DNA from: Gammaproteobacteria bacterium | Lineage (GTDB): Bacteria > Pseudomonadota > Gammaproteobacteria > Pseudomonadales > Pseudomonadaceae | Assembly: GCA_023475025.1 (NCBI GenBank) | Contig: JAMCWB010000005.1 | Span: 170,924-234,923, forward strand | Direction of reading: 5' to 3' | DNA length: 64,000 bases | Shown: in pieces, positions 7,689 through 16,034 of the stretch | Layout of the letters: each line of letters opens with the position of its first letter | How positions within the stretch are numbered: the first letter of the stretch is position 1 | Made by a program: the position numbers and the translations under genes | The notes under the pieces: model-generated | Told to the model about the DNA's origin: nothing | Database searches by the model: none | The model's input: only the letters and a program-made list of their open reading frames with translations

Positions 7689-9164
7689 ATGAAAATCAGT
7701 TATTCACCCGCCCGGCCCTGTGCCTTTGAACAGGTCAGCCATTGGGATATCGAGACCGATGTCATCGTTGTGGGCTTTGGGGCCGCCGGCGCCTGTGCTG
7801 CCATTGAAGCACGTGCAAGTGGTGCGCAGGTTAGCGTGTTTGAAGTCGCTGCTGCAGGGGGTGGCAGCGCCAGTTGGTCCGGCGGCGAAGTCTATGTCGG
7901 TGGCAGTGGCGGTACCGATGTGCAACGCGAGCATGGATTCACTGACACAACTGAAGACCTGCAAGCTTACCTGATGATGGCCGGTGGATCGGCGGCAGAC
8001 GCTGCGCGCGTCAAGGTTTATGCGGAACAGGCCAGCCAGCACTTTGACTGGTTGAGAGCTCAAGGTGTGCCGTTCAAAGGCACTTACCTGCCCGGAAAGT
8101 GGATTGAGCCACCGACCGATGACACGCTGCTATGGTCGGGCAGTGAGCAGGCCTGGCCATTCAATGAGCAGGCAAAACCAGCCCCTCGTGGCCACACGGT
8201 TCAGTTTACAGGCTGGGGTGGCGGCAAGGTATTAATGGAAGTGCTCTGCCAGCGAGCGATTGATGCCGGCGCTGAGGTGTATTACAACACCCGAGCGCTT
8301 AGCCTGATTGCTGACGCGGACAGGCAAGTGCGCGGAATAGTGGTGCGTCGGGACGGAAAAGATACCTTCGTTCGGGCCAGGTCAGGCGTGATTCTGTGTG
8401 CTGGTGGTTTTATCTGTAACACTGACATGGTTAAACGTTTTGCCCCTGACGCCGCGGAATGCGAGCTGCCGGTCACTGGCGGCAATGATGATGGGTCGGG
8501 TATTCGTATGGGTATGAGTGTGGGCGCGGCGACCCTCAATATGCATGAGTTTTTTGCCACCTTGCCTTTCTTTCCTCCCGCATCGCTGGTCAAGGGGATT
8601 TTTGTCAATGAGCAGGGCAGGCGCTTTATCAACGAAGACTGCTACCACGGGCGCGTAGCCCACCATGTAATGCGGCAGCCCAATCAGCGTGCCTGGTTGC
8701 TGGTTGATAATGAAATTTTTGGTCGCCCCATTATTCAGGAAGACATCAAGGTGACAGCTGTCGGAGAGACATGGGAGGAGGTGGAATCTGAACTGGGACT
8801 CCCATCCGGATCTCTGGTACACAGTGTCAATGAGTTCAACCGTTATGCCGAGACAGGCGAGGATCCCTACCTGCACAAGTCTCAAGACTGGTTGCGGCCG
8901 TTGACTGAACCTCCTTTTGCTGCGCTGAGCTATTGCAAAGGCGATTACCAGGGGCATGCATTCACCTTGGGTGGTCTTTCGACCAATCCTGATGGCGCAG
9001 TTTTAGATGCAGATGGACAGCCAATCGTTGGCTTGTATGCCGCGGGTCGCACGGCATGCGGGCTGCCTCGTTGGGGAGAAGGCTACAGTTCAGGCCTGTC
9101 GCTGGGGGATTCGACCTTTTTCGGTCGCCAGGCGGGTAAGGCCGCGTCCAGTCGAGTCAGCTGA
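7689..9164 (+). CDS. FAD-dependent 3-ketosteroid dehydrogenase family protein (KstD-like)
   Basis: 491-aa FAD_binding_2 flavoprotein. It shows the N-terminal dinucleotide motif VVGFGAAGACAAIEA, the loop GGGSASWSGGEVY, the ILCAGGF segment and the C-terminal GLYAAGRTACGLPRWGEGY with SSGLSLGDSTFFGR. At 491 aa it is shorter than most Delta1-dehydrogenases (about 510-570) and close to the 3-ketosteroid Delta4-(5alpha)-dehydrogenase group, so either double-bond position is possible. The OYE upstream and a regulon palindrome downstream place it in steroid ring metabolism. It ends the operon; no clear terminator hairpin follows. Confidence 0.75.
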   Translation: MKISYSPARPCAFEQVSHWDIETDVIVVGFGAAGACAAIEARASGAQVSVFEVAAAGGGSASWSGGEVYVGGSGGTDVQREHGFTDTTEDLQAYLMMAGGSAADAARVKVYAEQASQHFDWLRAQGVPFKGTYLPGKWIEPPTDDTLLWSGSEQAWPFNEQAKPAPRGHTVQFTGWGGGKVLMEVLCQRAIDAGAEVYYNTRALSLIADADRQVRGIVVRRDGKDTFVRARSGVILCAGGFICNTDMVKRFAPDAAECELPVTGGNDDGSGIRMGMSVGAATLNMHEFFATLPFFPPASLVKGIFVNEQGRRFINEDCYHGRVAHHVMRQPNQRAWLLVDNEIFGRPIIQEDIKVTAVGETWEEVESELGLPSGSLVHSVNEFNRYAETGEDPYLHKSQDWLRPLTEPPFAALSYCKGDYQGHAFTLGGLSTNPDGAVLDADGQPIVGLYAAGRTACGLPRWGEGYSSGLSLGDSTFFGRQAGKAASSRVS

Positions 9165-9175
9165 TCTGCGGTTAA

Positions 9176-9191
9176 TCGTCCATCCGGACGA
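9176..9191. promoter_or_regulatory. Regulon palindrome copy 3 (9323 operon)
   Basis: TCGTC-CATCCG-GACGA, palindromic over 6 bp per arm (TCGTCC/GGACGA). TTAGAT at 9214 starts 23 bp after it as a possible -10. It begins 12 bp after the KstD-like stop, 132 bp before the next start codon. Confidence 0.7.
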
Positions 9192-9322
9192 CGCCTATGT
9201 TGCTGGCTACCCGTTAGATTCAAATCGACATCTTGAAAAAGCCAGGCACATTCAAGCCTGGCTGCCTTTTGGCGAACTTTTGCTCCAGCGGTACTAAGAC
9301 TGCATGGCATACAGGAATAACA

Positions 9323-10513
9323 ATGAGCGATATCGACGACTTCCGTAAACAGACACGGGCCTGGCTAGAAGCCAACTGTCCTGAGTCTATGCGCACTCCC
9401 ATGCCCTCCGACGAAATGGTATGGGGCGGGCAAAACCTTGAATTCAAACATGATGATCAGCGCTTGTGGTTTGAGCGGATGCGTGACAAGGGTTGGTTCT
9501 GTCCTGATTGGCCTGAGGCATACGGTGGCGGTGGTTTGAATGCGCAGCAAGTCGCGGTACTTGAGTCTGAAATGCGCCGTCTGCATTGTCGGCCACCACA
9601 AATTAACCTGGGCATCTGGATGCTGGGACCGGTTCTGCTTGAGTCGGCCAGTGATGCACAAAAAGAGCGTTTCCTGCCACCGATGGCACGTGGTGAGGTG
9701 CGTTGGTGCCAGGGTTTTTCTGAGCCCAATGCCGGTTCTGATCTTGCAAGCTTGCGAACCAGCGCGGTTCTTGACGGTGATGATTACATTGTCAATGGCA
9801 CCAAAATCTGGACCTCTTACGGCAATAAATCGGACTGGATGTATGCCTTGGTACGAACCGGGCCTATGGAACCCAAGCAGGCCGGCATCAGCCTGATACT
9901 GCTGGATATGCATGCGCCTGGCGTGTCGGTCAGCCCGATTGACTTGATCAGTGGTAAGTCGAGTTTTTGTCAGGTGTTCTTCGATAATGTGCGTGTACCC
10001 AAAGACCAGTTGATCGGTGAGGTCAATCAGGGCTGGGCGCTGGGCAAGGCGCTGTTACAACATGAGCGGCGCGCGATGTCCAAGTTCAGTGAATTTGCGC
10101 TGCCTACCCATTTTGATTTGCATACTTATTTAGAATCATTTCTTTCTGAACCCACTACAAGTGCTGATCAGGCATTACATCAGCGTGCCATTGCCTGTTT
10201 GATGGATGAGGAAGCCTACAGCCTGACCAATCGCCGTATCGGCGACACGATGCGCGTTCGTCAGGATGCCTCAGGCTTGATGGCTATCTCCAAGCTGGTT
10301 CACAGCGAACAGGAGCGTGACAAGTTCGAGCTGCTGCTGGAGATTCTTGGTAATAAAGCGTTGGGCTGGTCGGGAGACGGTTTCCTTGAGCGGGAGCTGG
10401 AGCTGACTGGTTCATGGTTGATGAGTTTTGCGCAAACGATAGCCGGTGGTTCATCGGAAGTGCAGTTAAATGTCATTGCCAAGCGTGTCCTTGGCTTGCC
10501 GGATGCCAAGTAA
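9323..10513 (+). CDS. Acyl-CoA dehydrogenase, GSSEVQ-type subunit
   Basis: 396 aa from the ATG at 9323, preceded by AGGA; an upstream in-frame extension to 9233 has no ribosome site and overlaps the palindrome's downstream leader. It has FSEPNAGSDLASLRTSA, WTSYGNKSDWMYALVRT, FDNVRVPKDQLIGEVNQGW and a C-terminal AGGSSEVQLNVIAKRVLG in the GTxEIQR position. It precedes a degenerate partner by 10 bp, so the two probably form a heterotetramer as in other steroid side-chain enzymes. Which CoA ester it oxidises cannot be told; the CoA ligase two genes on suggests a substrate activated in the same operon. Confidence 0.8.
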   Translation: MSDIDDFRKQTRAWLEANCPESMRTPMPSDEMVWGGQNLEFKHDDQRLWFERMRDKGWFCPDWPEAYGGGGLNAQQVAVLESEMRRLHCRPPQINLGIWMLGPVLLESASDAQKERFLPPMARGEVRWCQGFSEPNAGSDLASLRTSAVLDGDDYIVNGTKIWTSYGNKSDWMYALVRTGPMEPKQAGISLILLDMHAPGVSVSPIDLISGKSSFCQVFFDNVRVPKDQLIGEVNQGWALGKALLQHERRAMSKFSEFALPTHFDLHTYLESFLSEPTTSADQALHQRAIACLMDEEAYSLTNRRIGDTMRVRQDASGLMAISKLVHSEQERDKFELLLEILGNKALGWSGDGFLERELELTGSWLMSFAQTIAGGSSEVQLNVIAKRVLGLPDAK

Positions 10514-10523
10514 GGAGCGCGCT

Positions 10524-11651
10524 ATGAATCTTGTTTACAACGAAGACCAGCAACAGTTGCTGGACAGTGCCAGAGACTTTCTGGCAGCAAAATCTCCAGT
10601 CAGTGTTCAGCGTCGCTTGCGCGATGAAGCCTCGTCATCTGGTTTTTGCCCTCAGGTATGGCAGGGCATGCGTGATCTGGGCTGGAGTGCTGTCGCCTTT
10701 GAGGAAAAGGTTGGCGGCCTTGAGTTTGGCTTCGCAGGTTATGCACCCATCTTTGAGCAGATGGGGCGTCACCTGGCAGCTTCGCCTTTACTCTCGAGTA
10801 TCGTTTTGTGTGGTGGACTAGTCGAACTTATGGGTTCTGAAGAGCAGCAACAGCAGTTGTTGCCCGCATTGATCGCTGGTGAGCTGCGTGCAGCACTGGC
10901 GTTGGAAGAAAGTGAACGTCACCAACCCGATCTGATTAAAACCCGGGCGCGTATGGAGCAAGGTGGTTGGCTGCTTGATGGCCGCAAAGAATGGGTGGCA
11001 GACGGTAATGAAGCCGATGCCTGGCTGGTAGTAGCGGCTGTGGATGCTAATGAGCTGGGCGTTTTTCTGGTTCACGCCGGAGCAAAGGGCTTAAGTCTTG
11101 AGCCGCGAACAATGATTGACGCTCGCAACATGGCAGCAATGACACTGCAGGGTGCCAAGGCTGAGCGTATCGGTGGGTGCGCAGCAGAAGCACTTGATCT
11201 GGTGCTGGATCGTGGTCGGGCATGTCTGGCGGCGGAATTATTGGGCGTGAGTGAAGCCCTGTTCGACATGACGGTGGAATACCTTAAAACACGTGTTCAG
11301 TTTGGGGTGCCGATTGGCAGCTTTCAGGCTCTGCAACACAGGGCTGCCCGGTTGTATGTAGAGCTTCAATTGGCACGTAGCAGCACCATGGCGGCTTTTT
11401 CTGCATTGGAAAACCAGGCTATAGAGGTCAATGAGCGCCGTCGACTGGTCAGTTTGGCCAAATGGAAAGCTAATATCTGCGCCCAGCGCATCAGTAATGA
11501 AGCCGTTCAGATGCATGGTGGAATTGGTGTTACTGATGAATATGATCTGGGGCTGTTTTTGAAGCGCACCCGGTTAGCACAAAATCAATTGGGACATACC
11601 GACTTTCACTGCGCGCGCTATGCCTGCAATCTTTCCACGAAAAACGCATAA
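10524..11651 (+). CDS. Acyl-CoA dehydrogenase, degenerate partner subunit
   Basis: 375 aa from the ATG at 10524, with TAAGGAG overlapping the previous stop. It keeps RVQFGVPIGSFQALQHRAA and VQMHGGIGVTDEYDLGLFLKR, but where GTxEIQR should be there is NQLGHTDFHCARYA. This is the same pattern as 721-1857, 40139-41197 and 43342-44526. It is likely the beta subunit of the enzyme at 9323-10513. Confidence 0.8.
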   Translation: MNLVYNEDQQQLLDSARDFLAAKSPVSVQRRLRDEASSSGFCPQVWQGMRDLGWSAVAFEEKVGGLEFGFAGYAPIFEQMGRHLAASPLLSSIVLCGGLVELMGSEEQQQQLLPALIAGELRAALALEESERHQPDLIKTRARMEQGGWLLDGRKEWVADGNEADAWLVVAAVDANELGVFLVHAGAKGLSLEPRTMIDARNMAAMTLQGAKAERIGGCAAEALDLVLDRGRACLAAELLGVSEALFDMTVEYLKTRVQFGVPIGSFQALQHRAARLYVELQLARSSTMAAFSALENQAIEVNERRRLVSLAKWKANICAQRISNEAVQMHGGIGVTDEYDLGLFLKRTRLAQNQLGHTDFHCARYACNLSTKNA

Positions 11652-11672
11652 CAAGATCAAGGTGAGTTACCT

Positions 11673-13349
11673 ATGGATACTGAAATGATTGCCCAATGGC
11701 AAACGGCTGCTGCGCAGCTGACCCATACACAATCGCCATTTGCGCTGGGTAAGGATGAGCAAGGGTTATCTGTCTTTCTTAATGCGCCACATAATTTGAT
11801 TGAAGCGATTCAGGCTGGGCGCCGTCATGCAGATTTACCTTTCCTGGTTTGGTTAGGCCAGCGTTATAGTTTCGCTGAGTTTTACGCGGCTGCTGATAAA
11901 TTGACAGCGGCCCTGCAGCAAGTGCTTGACATCAAGCCCGGTGAGCGCGTTGCCATTGCCATGCGCAACCGGCCTGAATGGATGATCAGTTTTGTTGCCT
12001 GTGTGCAAGCCGGGGCTATCCCTGTGCCACTGAACAGCTGGGGCCTGCAGGATGAGCTTTTGTATGCCATCAAGGATGCTGGTGCAAGCGCAGTGATTTG
12101 CGATCAGGAGCGGCTGAAACAGTTGAATGGCACCCTTGGGCACACCCAAGTCATTCTGGTCGATGGTGAGCCGAATCCTGATGAAGGTGAGCATGGTTGG
12201 AGCGATTTATTAGCTAAAGACTTGGCGCCCATGCAGCTTGCTAGTGTCACTCCAGATCAACCTGCACTCTTGTTATATACCTCTGGAACTACCAGTCGAG
12301 CCAAGGGTGTCGTTTCTTCACACCGGGCAGTAGCGCAGACATTGTTTGCGCTCGACTATCAAGGTGCTTTTGCCGGGATGACCTCCCCTGAGCGTATCAA
12401 ACCCATCATGGAATCAGGCCTGCAGCCAACAGCGCTGCTGTGCTTTCCGCTATTTCACGTCAGTGGGTTACACGCCCAGTTTCTCAGCATGCTGAGAGGT
12501 GGCCGTCGTATGGTCATCATGTACAAGTGGGATGTCGATGAAGCTCTGCGCTTGATTGAGTCCGAGAAGTGCACCCAGTTCAGTGGTGCACCGGTCATGA
12601 TGCAACAGTTGCTGAATCATCCACGCTTTGACAGTGAAGCGACGGCAACACTGTTTTCGCTTGGCTTGGGAGGTGGGGCTTCTTCAAGAGCGATGCTCGA
12701 CCGTTTGCTGTCAATCAAACCGATGGCGATGGCAGGTACCGGTTATGGCATGACAGAAAGTAATGGAATCGGTGCTGCCCACTCCGGTGAACAGTTTGTG
12801 CATGCCTCAGACAGTGCTGGCTGGCCGCTGCCGCTGGTTGAGATGGTGATAGGCGACGAGCCGCACAAGCCACTGCCGACAGGTGAACAGGGCCCGATTT
12901 GGCTGCGCTCAGTAACACTGATGCAAGGCTACTGGAATCGGCCAGAAGAAACCAACCAGGCCCTGAAAGACGGTTGGTTGTTCAGCGGTGATGTCGGTTA
13001 CCTGGACGAGCACGGCATGGTACACATCACCGACCGTATCAAGGACATTATCATTCGGGGCGGCGAGAATATTTCCGCATTGGAAGTTGAGCAGTGCGCC
13101 AGTGAACATCCGGATGTCATTGAAGCTGCTGCCTTTGCTTTGCCCGATCAAGAGCTGGGTGAAATTGTCGGCCTCGTAGCCCGTACTAGTGCCGAAGTCT
13201 CTACTGCCGATCTACAAGCTTTTATGGCCAAGCATCTTGCCGGTTACAAGGTTCCTTCCAAGGTCTGGTTTACAGAGCAGGCGTTGCAGCGTAACGCAAC
13301 GGGCAAGCTCCAGAAACCTTTGATAAAGCAAACACTGGGCATCGCCTAA
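11673..13349 (+). CDS. Acyl-CoA synthetase (AMP-forming), steroid acid ligase candidate
   Basis: 558-aa ANL-family ligase. Motifs in order: LLYTSGTTSRAKGVVSS (phosphate loop, ~residue 205), GYGMTESNG (~355), GWLFSGDVGYLDEHG, DRIKDIIIRGGENIS (hinge) and NATGKLQKP with the catalytic Lys near the C-terminus. It should activate a carboxylic acid to its CoA thioester with ATP. It sits between an acyl-CoA dehydrogenase pair and an SDR/MFS pair behind a regulon palindrome, so a steroid side-chain or HIP-type ring acid is likely; the window contains one other ligase, of a different subfamily (22578-24440). Confidence 0.85.
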   Translation: MDTEMIAQWQTAAAQLTHTQSPFALGKDEQGLSVFLNAPHNLIEAIQAGRRHADLPFLVWLGQRYSFAEFYAAADKLTAALQQVLDIKPGERVAIAMRNRPEWMISFVACVQAGAIPVPLNSWGLQDELLYAIKDAGASAVICDQERLKQLNGTLGHTQVILVDGEPNPDEGEHGWSDLLAKDLAPMQLASVTPDQPALLLYTSGTTSRAKGVVSSHRAVAQTLFALDYQGAFAGMTSPERIKPIMESGLQPTALLCFPLFHVSGLHAQFLSMLRGGRRMVIMYKWDVDEALRLIESEKCTQFSGAPVMMQQLLNHPRFDSEATATLFSLGLGGGASSRAMLDRLLSIKPMAMAGTGYGMTESNGIGAAHSGEQFVHASDSAGWPLPLVEMVIGDEPHKPLPTGEQGPIWLRSVTLMQGYWNRPEETNQALKDGWLFSGDVGYLDEHGMVHITDRIKDIIIRGGENISALEVEQCASEHPDVIEAAAFALPDQELGEIVGLVARTSAEVSTADLQAFMAKHLAGYKVPSKVWFTEQALQRNATGKLQKPLIKQTLGIA

Positions 13350-13378
13350 GCAGTGCCTATGCACGCATGGAGGGCATC

Positions 13379-14170
13379 ATGAACCAATTGCATTCGCGTG
13401 TTGCAATCGTTACCGGTGGGGCACTAGGCATTGGGCGAGGGATCGTTGAGGCACTGTTGGAAGCAGGTGCGTCGGTTCAAATAGCTGACATCAATAAAGA
13501 CGCCATCGATGAGTCCGTTGCAACTTTAGACAACAAGCATGCTGGTCGAATTGCTGGTTGTAGGGTCGATGTTACCGACAAGAGCCAGGTACAGATGATG
13601 GTGTCCGAGGCGGTCAAAACCTTTGGTCGCTTGGATATATTGGTCAATAACGCCTGGAAAGGCAGTGGGTTGGCACGTCTGGAAAAATTATCAGATGAGC
13701 AGTTTCAGGGTGCATTTGATATGGCGGTAATGGCCGCATTCTGGGCCATGCAAGCGGCTTTACCAGAATTCCTGCGTGTGGGGAGTGGGCGCATTATCAA
13801 CATGTGCTCCCTCAACGGAGTCAATGCGCATATGTACAGCGCTGACTACAACACTGCCAAGGAAGGGTTACGCAGTTTAACCAGAACCGCTGCACGGGAA
13901 TGGGCGGAACATCAGGTCTGCTGCAATATCATTTGCCCGGGTGCGGCCAGCGATGCTTATCAACGGTTTGCTGCCGCAAATCCAGAAAATGCTGCGGCCA
14001 TGGCCAAGGCCAACCCTATGGGGCGCATTGGTGATCCTTTGCAGGATATTGCTCCGGTTGCCGTTTTTCTAGCCAGTGATGCCTGTCGTTATGTAACAGG
14101 TAATACCTTCTTTGTTGATGGTGGGGCGCACATTAATGGTGTGCATTGGGCACCCAAGCTCCGCGATTGA
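13379..14170 (+). CDS. Short-chain dehydrogenase/reductase
   Basis: 263 aa from the ATG at 13379, chosen because GGAGGG lies 4 bases upstream; the ATG at 13367 has no such site. Classical SDR: VTGGALGIGRG, LVNNAWKG, NMCSLNG, YNTAKEG and a C-terminal VTGNTFFVDGGAH. It is probably a beta-hydroxyacyl-CoA or hydroxysteroid dehydrogenase of the 9323-15768 operon. No residues point to one substrate. Confidence 0.8.
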   Translation: MNQLHSRVAIVTGGALGIGRGIVEALLEAGASVQIADINKDAIDESVATLDNKHAGRIAGCRVDVTDKSQVQMMVSEAVKTFGRLDILVNNAWKGSGLARLEKLSDEQFQGAFDMAVMAAFWAMQAALPEFLRVGSGRIINMCSLNGVNAHMYSADYNTAKEGLRSLTRTAAREWAEHQVCCNIICPGAASDAYQRFAAANPENAAAMAKANPMGRIGDPLQDIAPVAVFLASDACRYVTGNTFFVDGGAHINGVHWAPKLRD

Positions 14171-14214
14171 AATGTTCAACAACTGATTTAACAACAACAA
14201 GTAAAGAGGCGTTA

Positions 14215-15768
14215 ATGAGCAAATCAACCAACCCCTGGGTCAGCTTTATTGCCCTTCTGTTCGCCACTTTTGTCACTATTGAAGCGGCCGCTTTTCAGGC
14301 ACCTGTACTGCCTAGCGTAACAGCTCACTTCAATATCCCGGTCAATCTGGCTGCTTTGATTCTGATTTCCTATTTTATCGCGGTAGCTGTCTTTGCGCCT
14401 ATGATGGGGAGGCTGGGTGATCAATTTGGCCGCCGGCGGATGGTTGTCATTGGTCTGGTGGTTTTCGGGATATCTGAGTTCATGGCAGCCTGGGCACCCA
14501 ATTTCGGAATTTTCCTGGTCGCCCGCTTTCTTCAGGGTTTAGGTGTTGCCTGTATTTTTCCGGCCGTTTTCAGTTATGTGAACCGGTTGTTTGCAGAAGA
14601 GCAACGCGGTATGGCTCTGGGCGTCATGATGTTCATCATGACATTGGGTGCGGCTACTGGTGGTTTGCTGGGCGGCATACTGATTGATGCTTTTGGCTGG
14701 CCAAGTGTGTATATCATCAGCGGTATCTTGGCTTTATTGGGCTTGGTGCCTCTGCTGGTATGGGTGCCAGAAAGCAAAGGGGAGCCGGCTACTGGCAAGT
14801 TTGACAGCCTGGGCGCGGTGATGCTGTTTATCACTATTGCAGCATTGCTGTCCTTGCCCACTTGGGCGGCTAATTTTGGTCGTGAGTCATGGATTACCTG
14901 GGCCGTTGTTGTGGTAGGCGTTATCAGCCTGATACTGCTATGGCGTCACAGTGGTCGGCAGGCAGCCCCCATTCTGGACGTCAGCCTGCTCAAGGATCGT
15001 CGCTTTGCTGTACCCAGCGCGATTTACTGGATTCAGATGCTGATGAATAGTGGCATCGTTTACTCACTCGCCTTCTTCATCAATAACCGTCCAGGGGGGT
15101 CAGCGTCCCAGTTTGGCATGGTGACCCTTGCATTATTTGGATGCACCATGCTGGCATCACCCATTGCAGGCAAGTTGATCGATCGATTTGAGCCTAAATT
15201 GATTTCTATCCTTTCCTTGTTGGGTAGCTTGCTAGCAATGCTCTATTTCGTCCAGATGGATACTACGGTTCCATTAGCAATGGTGCTGATTATGGCGGGT
15301 TTTATCGGTGTCATGCTTGCCGCCAACAGTACTGCTCTGATGAAGTTGGCTTTAGGAGCGGTTCCCCCACACAAGTCAGGTGCAGGTTCTGGCCTCTTCA
15401 GCATGTTGCGTGATCTGGGCTTGCCAACAGGATCGTCCTTTGCATTGGCGATTTTTGGGTTGTCTTCTGCATTGCATACGCGGCGAGTAGTGGAAGAAAC
15501 GGCTGAAAGAATGGAGTTGAGTGAAAGCCTTGCTGAAGAATTACTGGCTGCAGCAGGGACGAAGTCAGCCGAGCTCAGTGCCGACCTGACTTCTGCGCTA
15601 TTGGCAACGGGCAATGAGATTGACCAGGTCCTTGAGCATATCAATGTTGCCTCTCTGGGCGGTGCAATTACCAATGTCGGTTACTTGATGTTGGTGATGC
15701 TGACTGTGGCGCTTGCATTAACGCCGTGGCTAGCCAAGCGTAAGGATATTCAGGCCGTCTCAGGTTGA
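14215..15768 (+). CDS. MFS transporter, candidate steroid uptake or efflux
   Basis: 517 aa from the ATG at 14215 (AAAGAGG upstream). It is a polytopic membrane protein with many hydrophobic segments and the MFS motif A GRLGDQFGRRRM between the second and third. The length fits the 14-helix drug:H+ antiporter type. A soluble stretch of about 60 residues (ETAERMELSESLAEELLAAA and following) lies before the last helix. As the last gene of an operon with a CoA ligase, it may move steroid acids or intermediates across the inner membrane; the direction is unknown. Confidence 0.8.
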   Translation: MSKSTNPWVSFIALLFATFVTIEAAAFQAPVLPSVTAHFNIPVNLAALILISYFIAVAVFAPMMGRLGDQFGRRRMVVIGLVVFGISEFMAAWAPNFGIFLVARFLQGLGVACIFPAVFSYVNRLFAEEQRGMALGVMMFIMTLGAATGGLLGGILIDAFGWPSVYIISGILALLGLVPLLVWVPESKGEPATGKFDSLGAVMLFITIAALLSLPTWAANFGRESWITWAVVVVGVISLILLWRHSGRQAAPILDVSLLKDRRFAVPSAIYWIQMLMNSGIVYSLAFFINNRPGGSASQFGMVTLALFGCTMLASPIAGKLIDRFEPKLISILSLLGSLLAMLYFVQMDTTVPLAMVLIMAGFIGVMLAANSTALMKLALGAVPPHKSGAGSGLFSMLRDLGLPTGSSFALAIFGLSSALHTRRVVEETAERMELSESLAEELLAAAGTKSAELSADLTSALLATGNEIDQVLEHINVASLGGAITNVGYLMLVMLTVALALTPWLAKRKDIQAVSG

Positions 15769-15782
15769 TAAACCGGCATTAA

Positions 15783-15844
15783 GGGCCAGCAGATCGGGTG
15801 CTGGCCCCGGCAAACTAAAACCAGCCTGCGGGTTGGTTTTTTTT
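15783..15844 (+). terminator. Terminator after the MFS gene (hairpin plus T-run)
   Basis: Two hairpins in series: GGGCCAGC/GCTGGCCC (15783-15806), then AAAACCAGCC/GGTTGGTTTT (15817-15840, one G-T pair, loop TGCG) running into eight T's. The second is a clear intrinsic terminator. Confidence 0.85.
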
Positions 15845-15849
15845 AATGC

Positions 15850-15883
15850 AAAAAAAACCGGTAGGGCTGGAGGCCTTACCGGT
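15850..15883 (-). terminator. Minus-strand intrinsic terminator
   Basis: On the minus strand ACCGGTAAGGC...GCCCTACCGGT (11-bp stem with one G-T pair) is followed by seven or more T's. It ends the minus-strand operon 16035-19037, convergent with the MFS operon. The 150 bp between this hairpin and the reductase stop holds nothing I recognise. Confidence 0.8.
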
Positions 15884-16034
15884 CAAAGACAGCAACGGAG
15901 TTGCTGTGCGTGGTTGCTCTGCGACTAGTCACCGCTACCCACGCTACGAGGGAACAGCTTCAATCAAACGCAAACCCAGTATAAGTACTCTAGCCCCAGT
16001 GTTAATCGGCTATTGAGACTAGTCTGTAGGGCGG

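Noticed and set aside
8606..8630. Possible motif matches inside coding regions (for example GACGA or TCGTC halves)
   Set aside because: Single half-sites occur by chance in coding DNA; I kept only intergenic sites with both halves at the six-base spacing.
7689..9164. Firm call as Delta1-dehydrogenase KstD
   Set aside because: Length and the features I can see do not separate Delta1- from Delta4-(5alpha)-dehydrogenases, so only the family is called.
9233..9322. N-terminal extension of the acyl-CoA dehydrogenase at 9323
   Set aside because: The extra 30 codons have no ribosome site, do not match family N-termini and occupy the leader behind palindrome copy 3.
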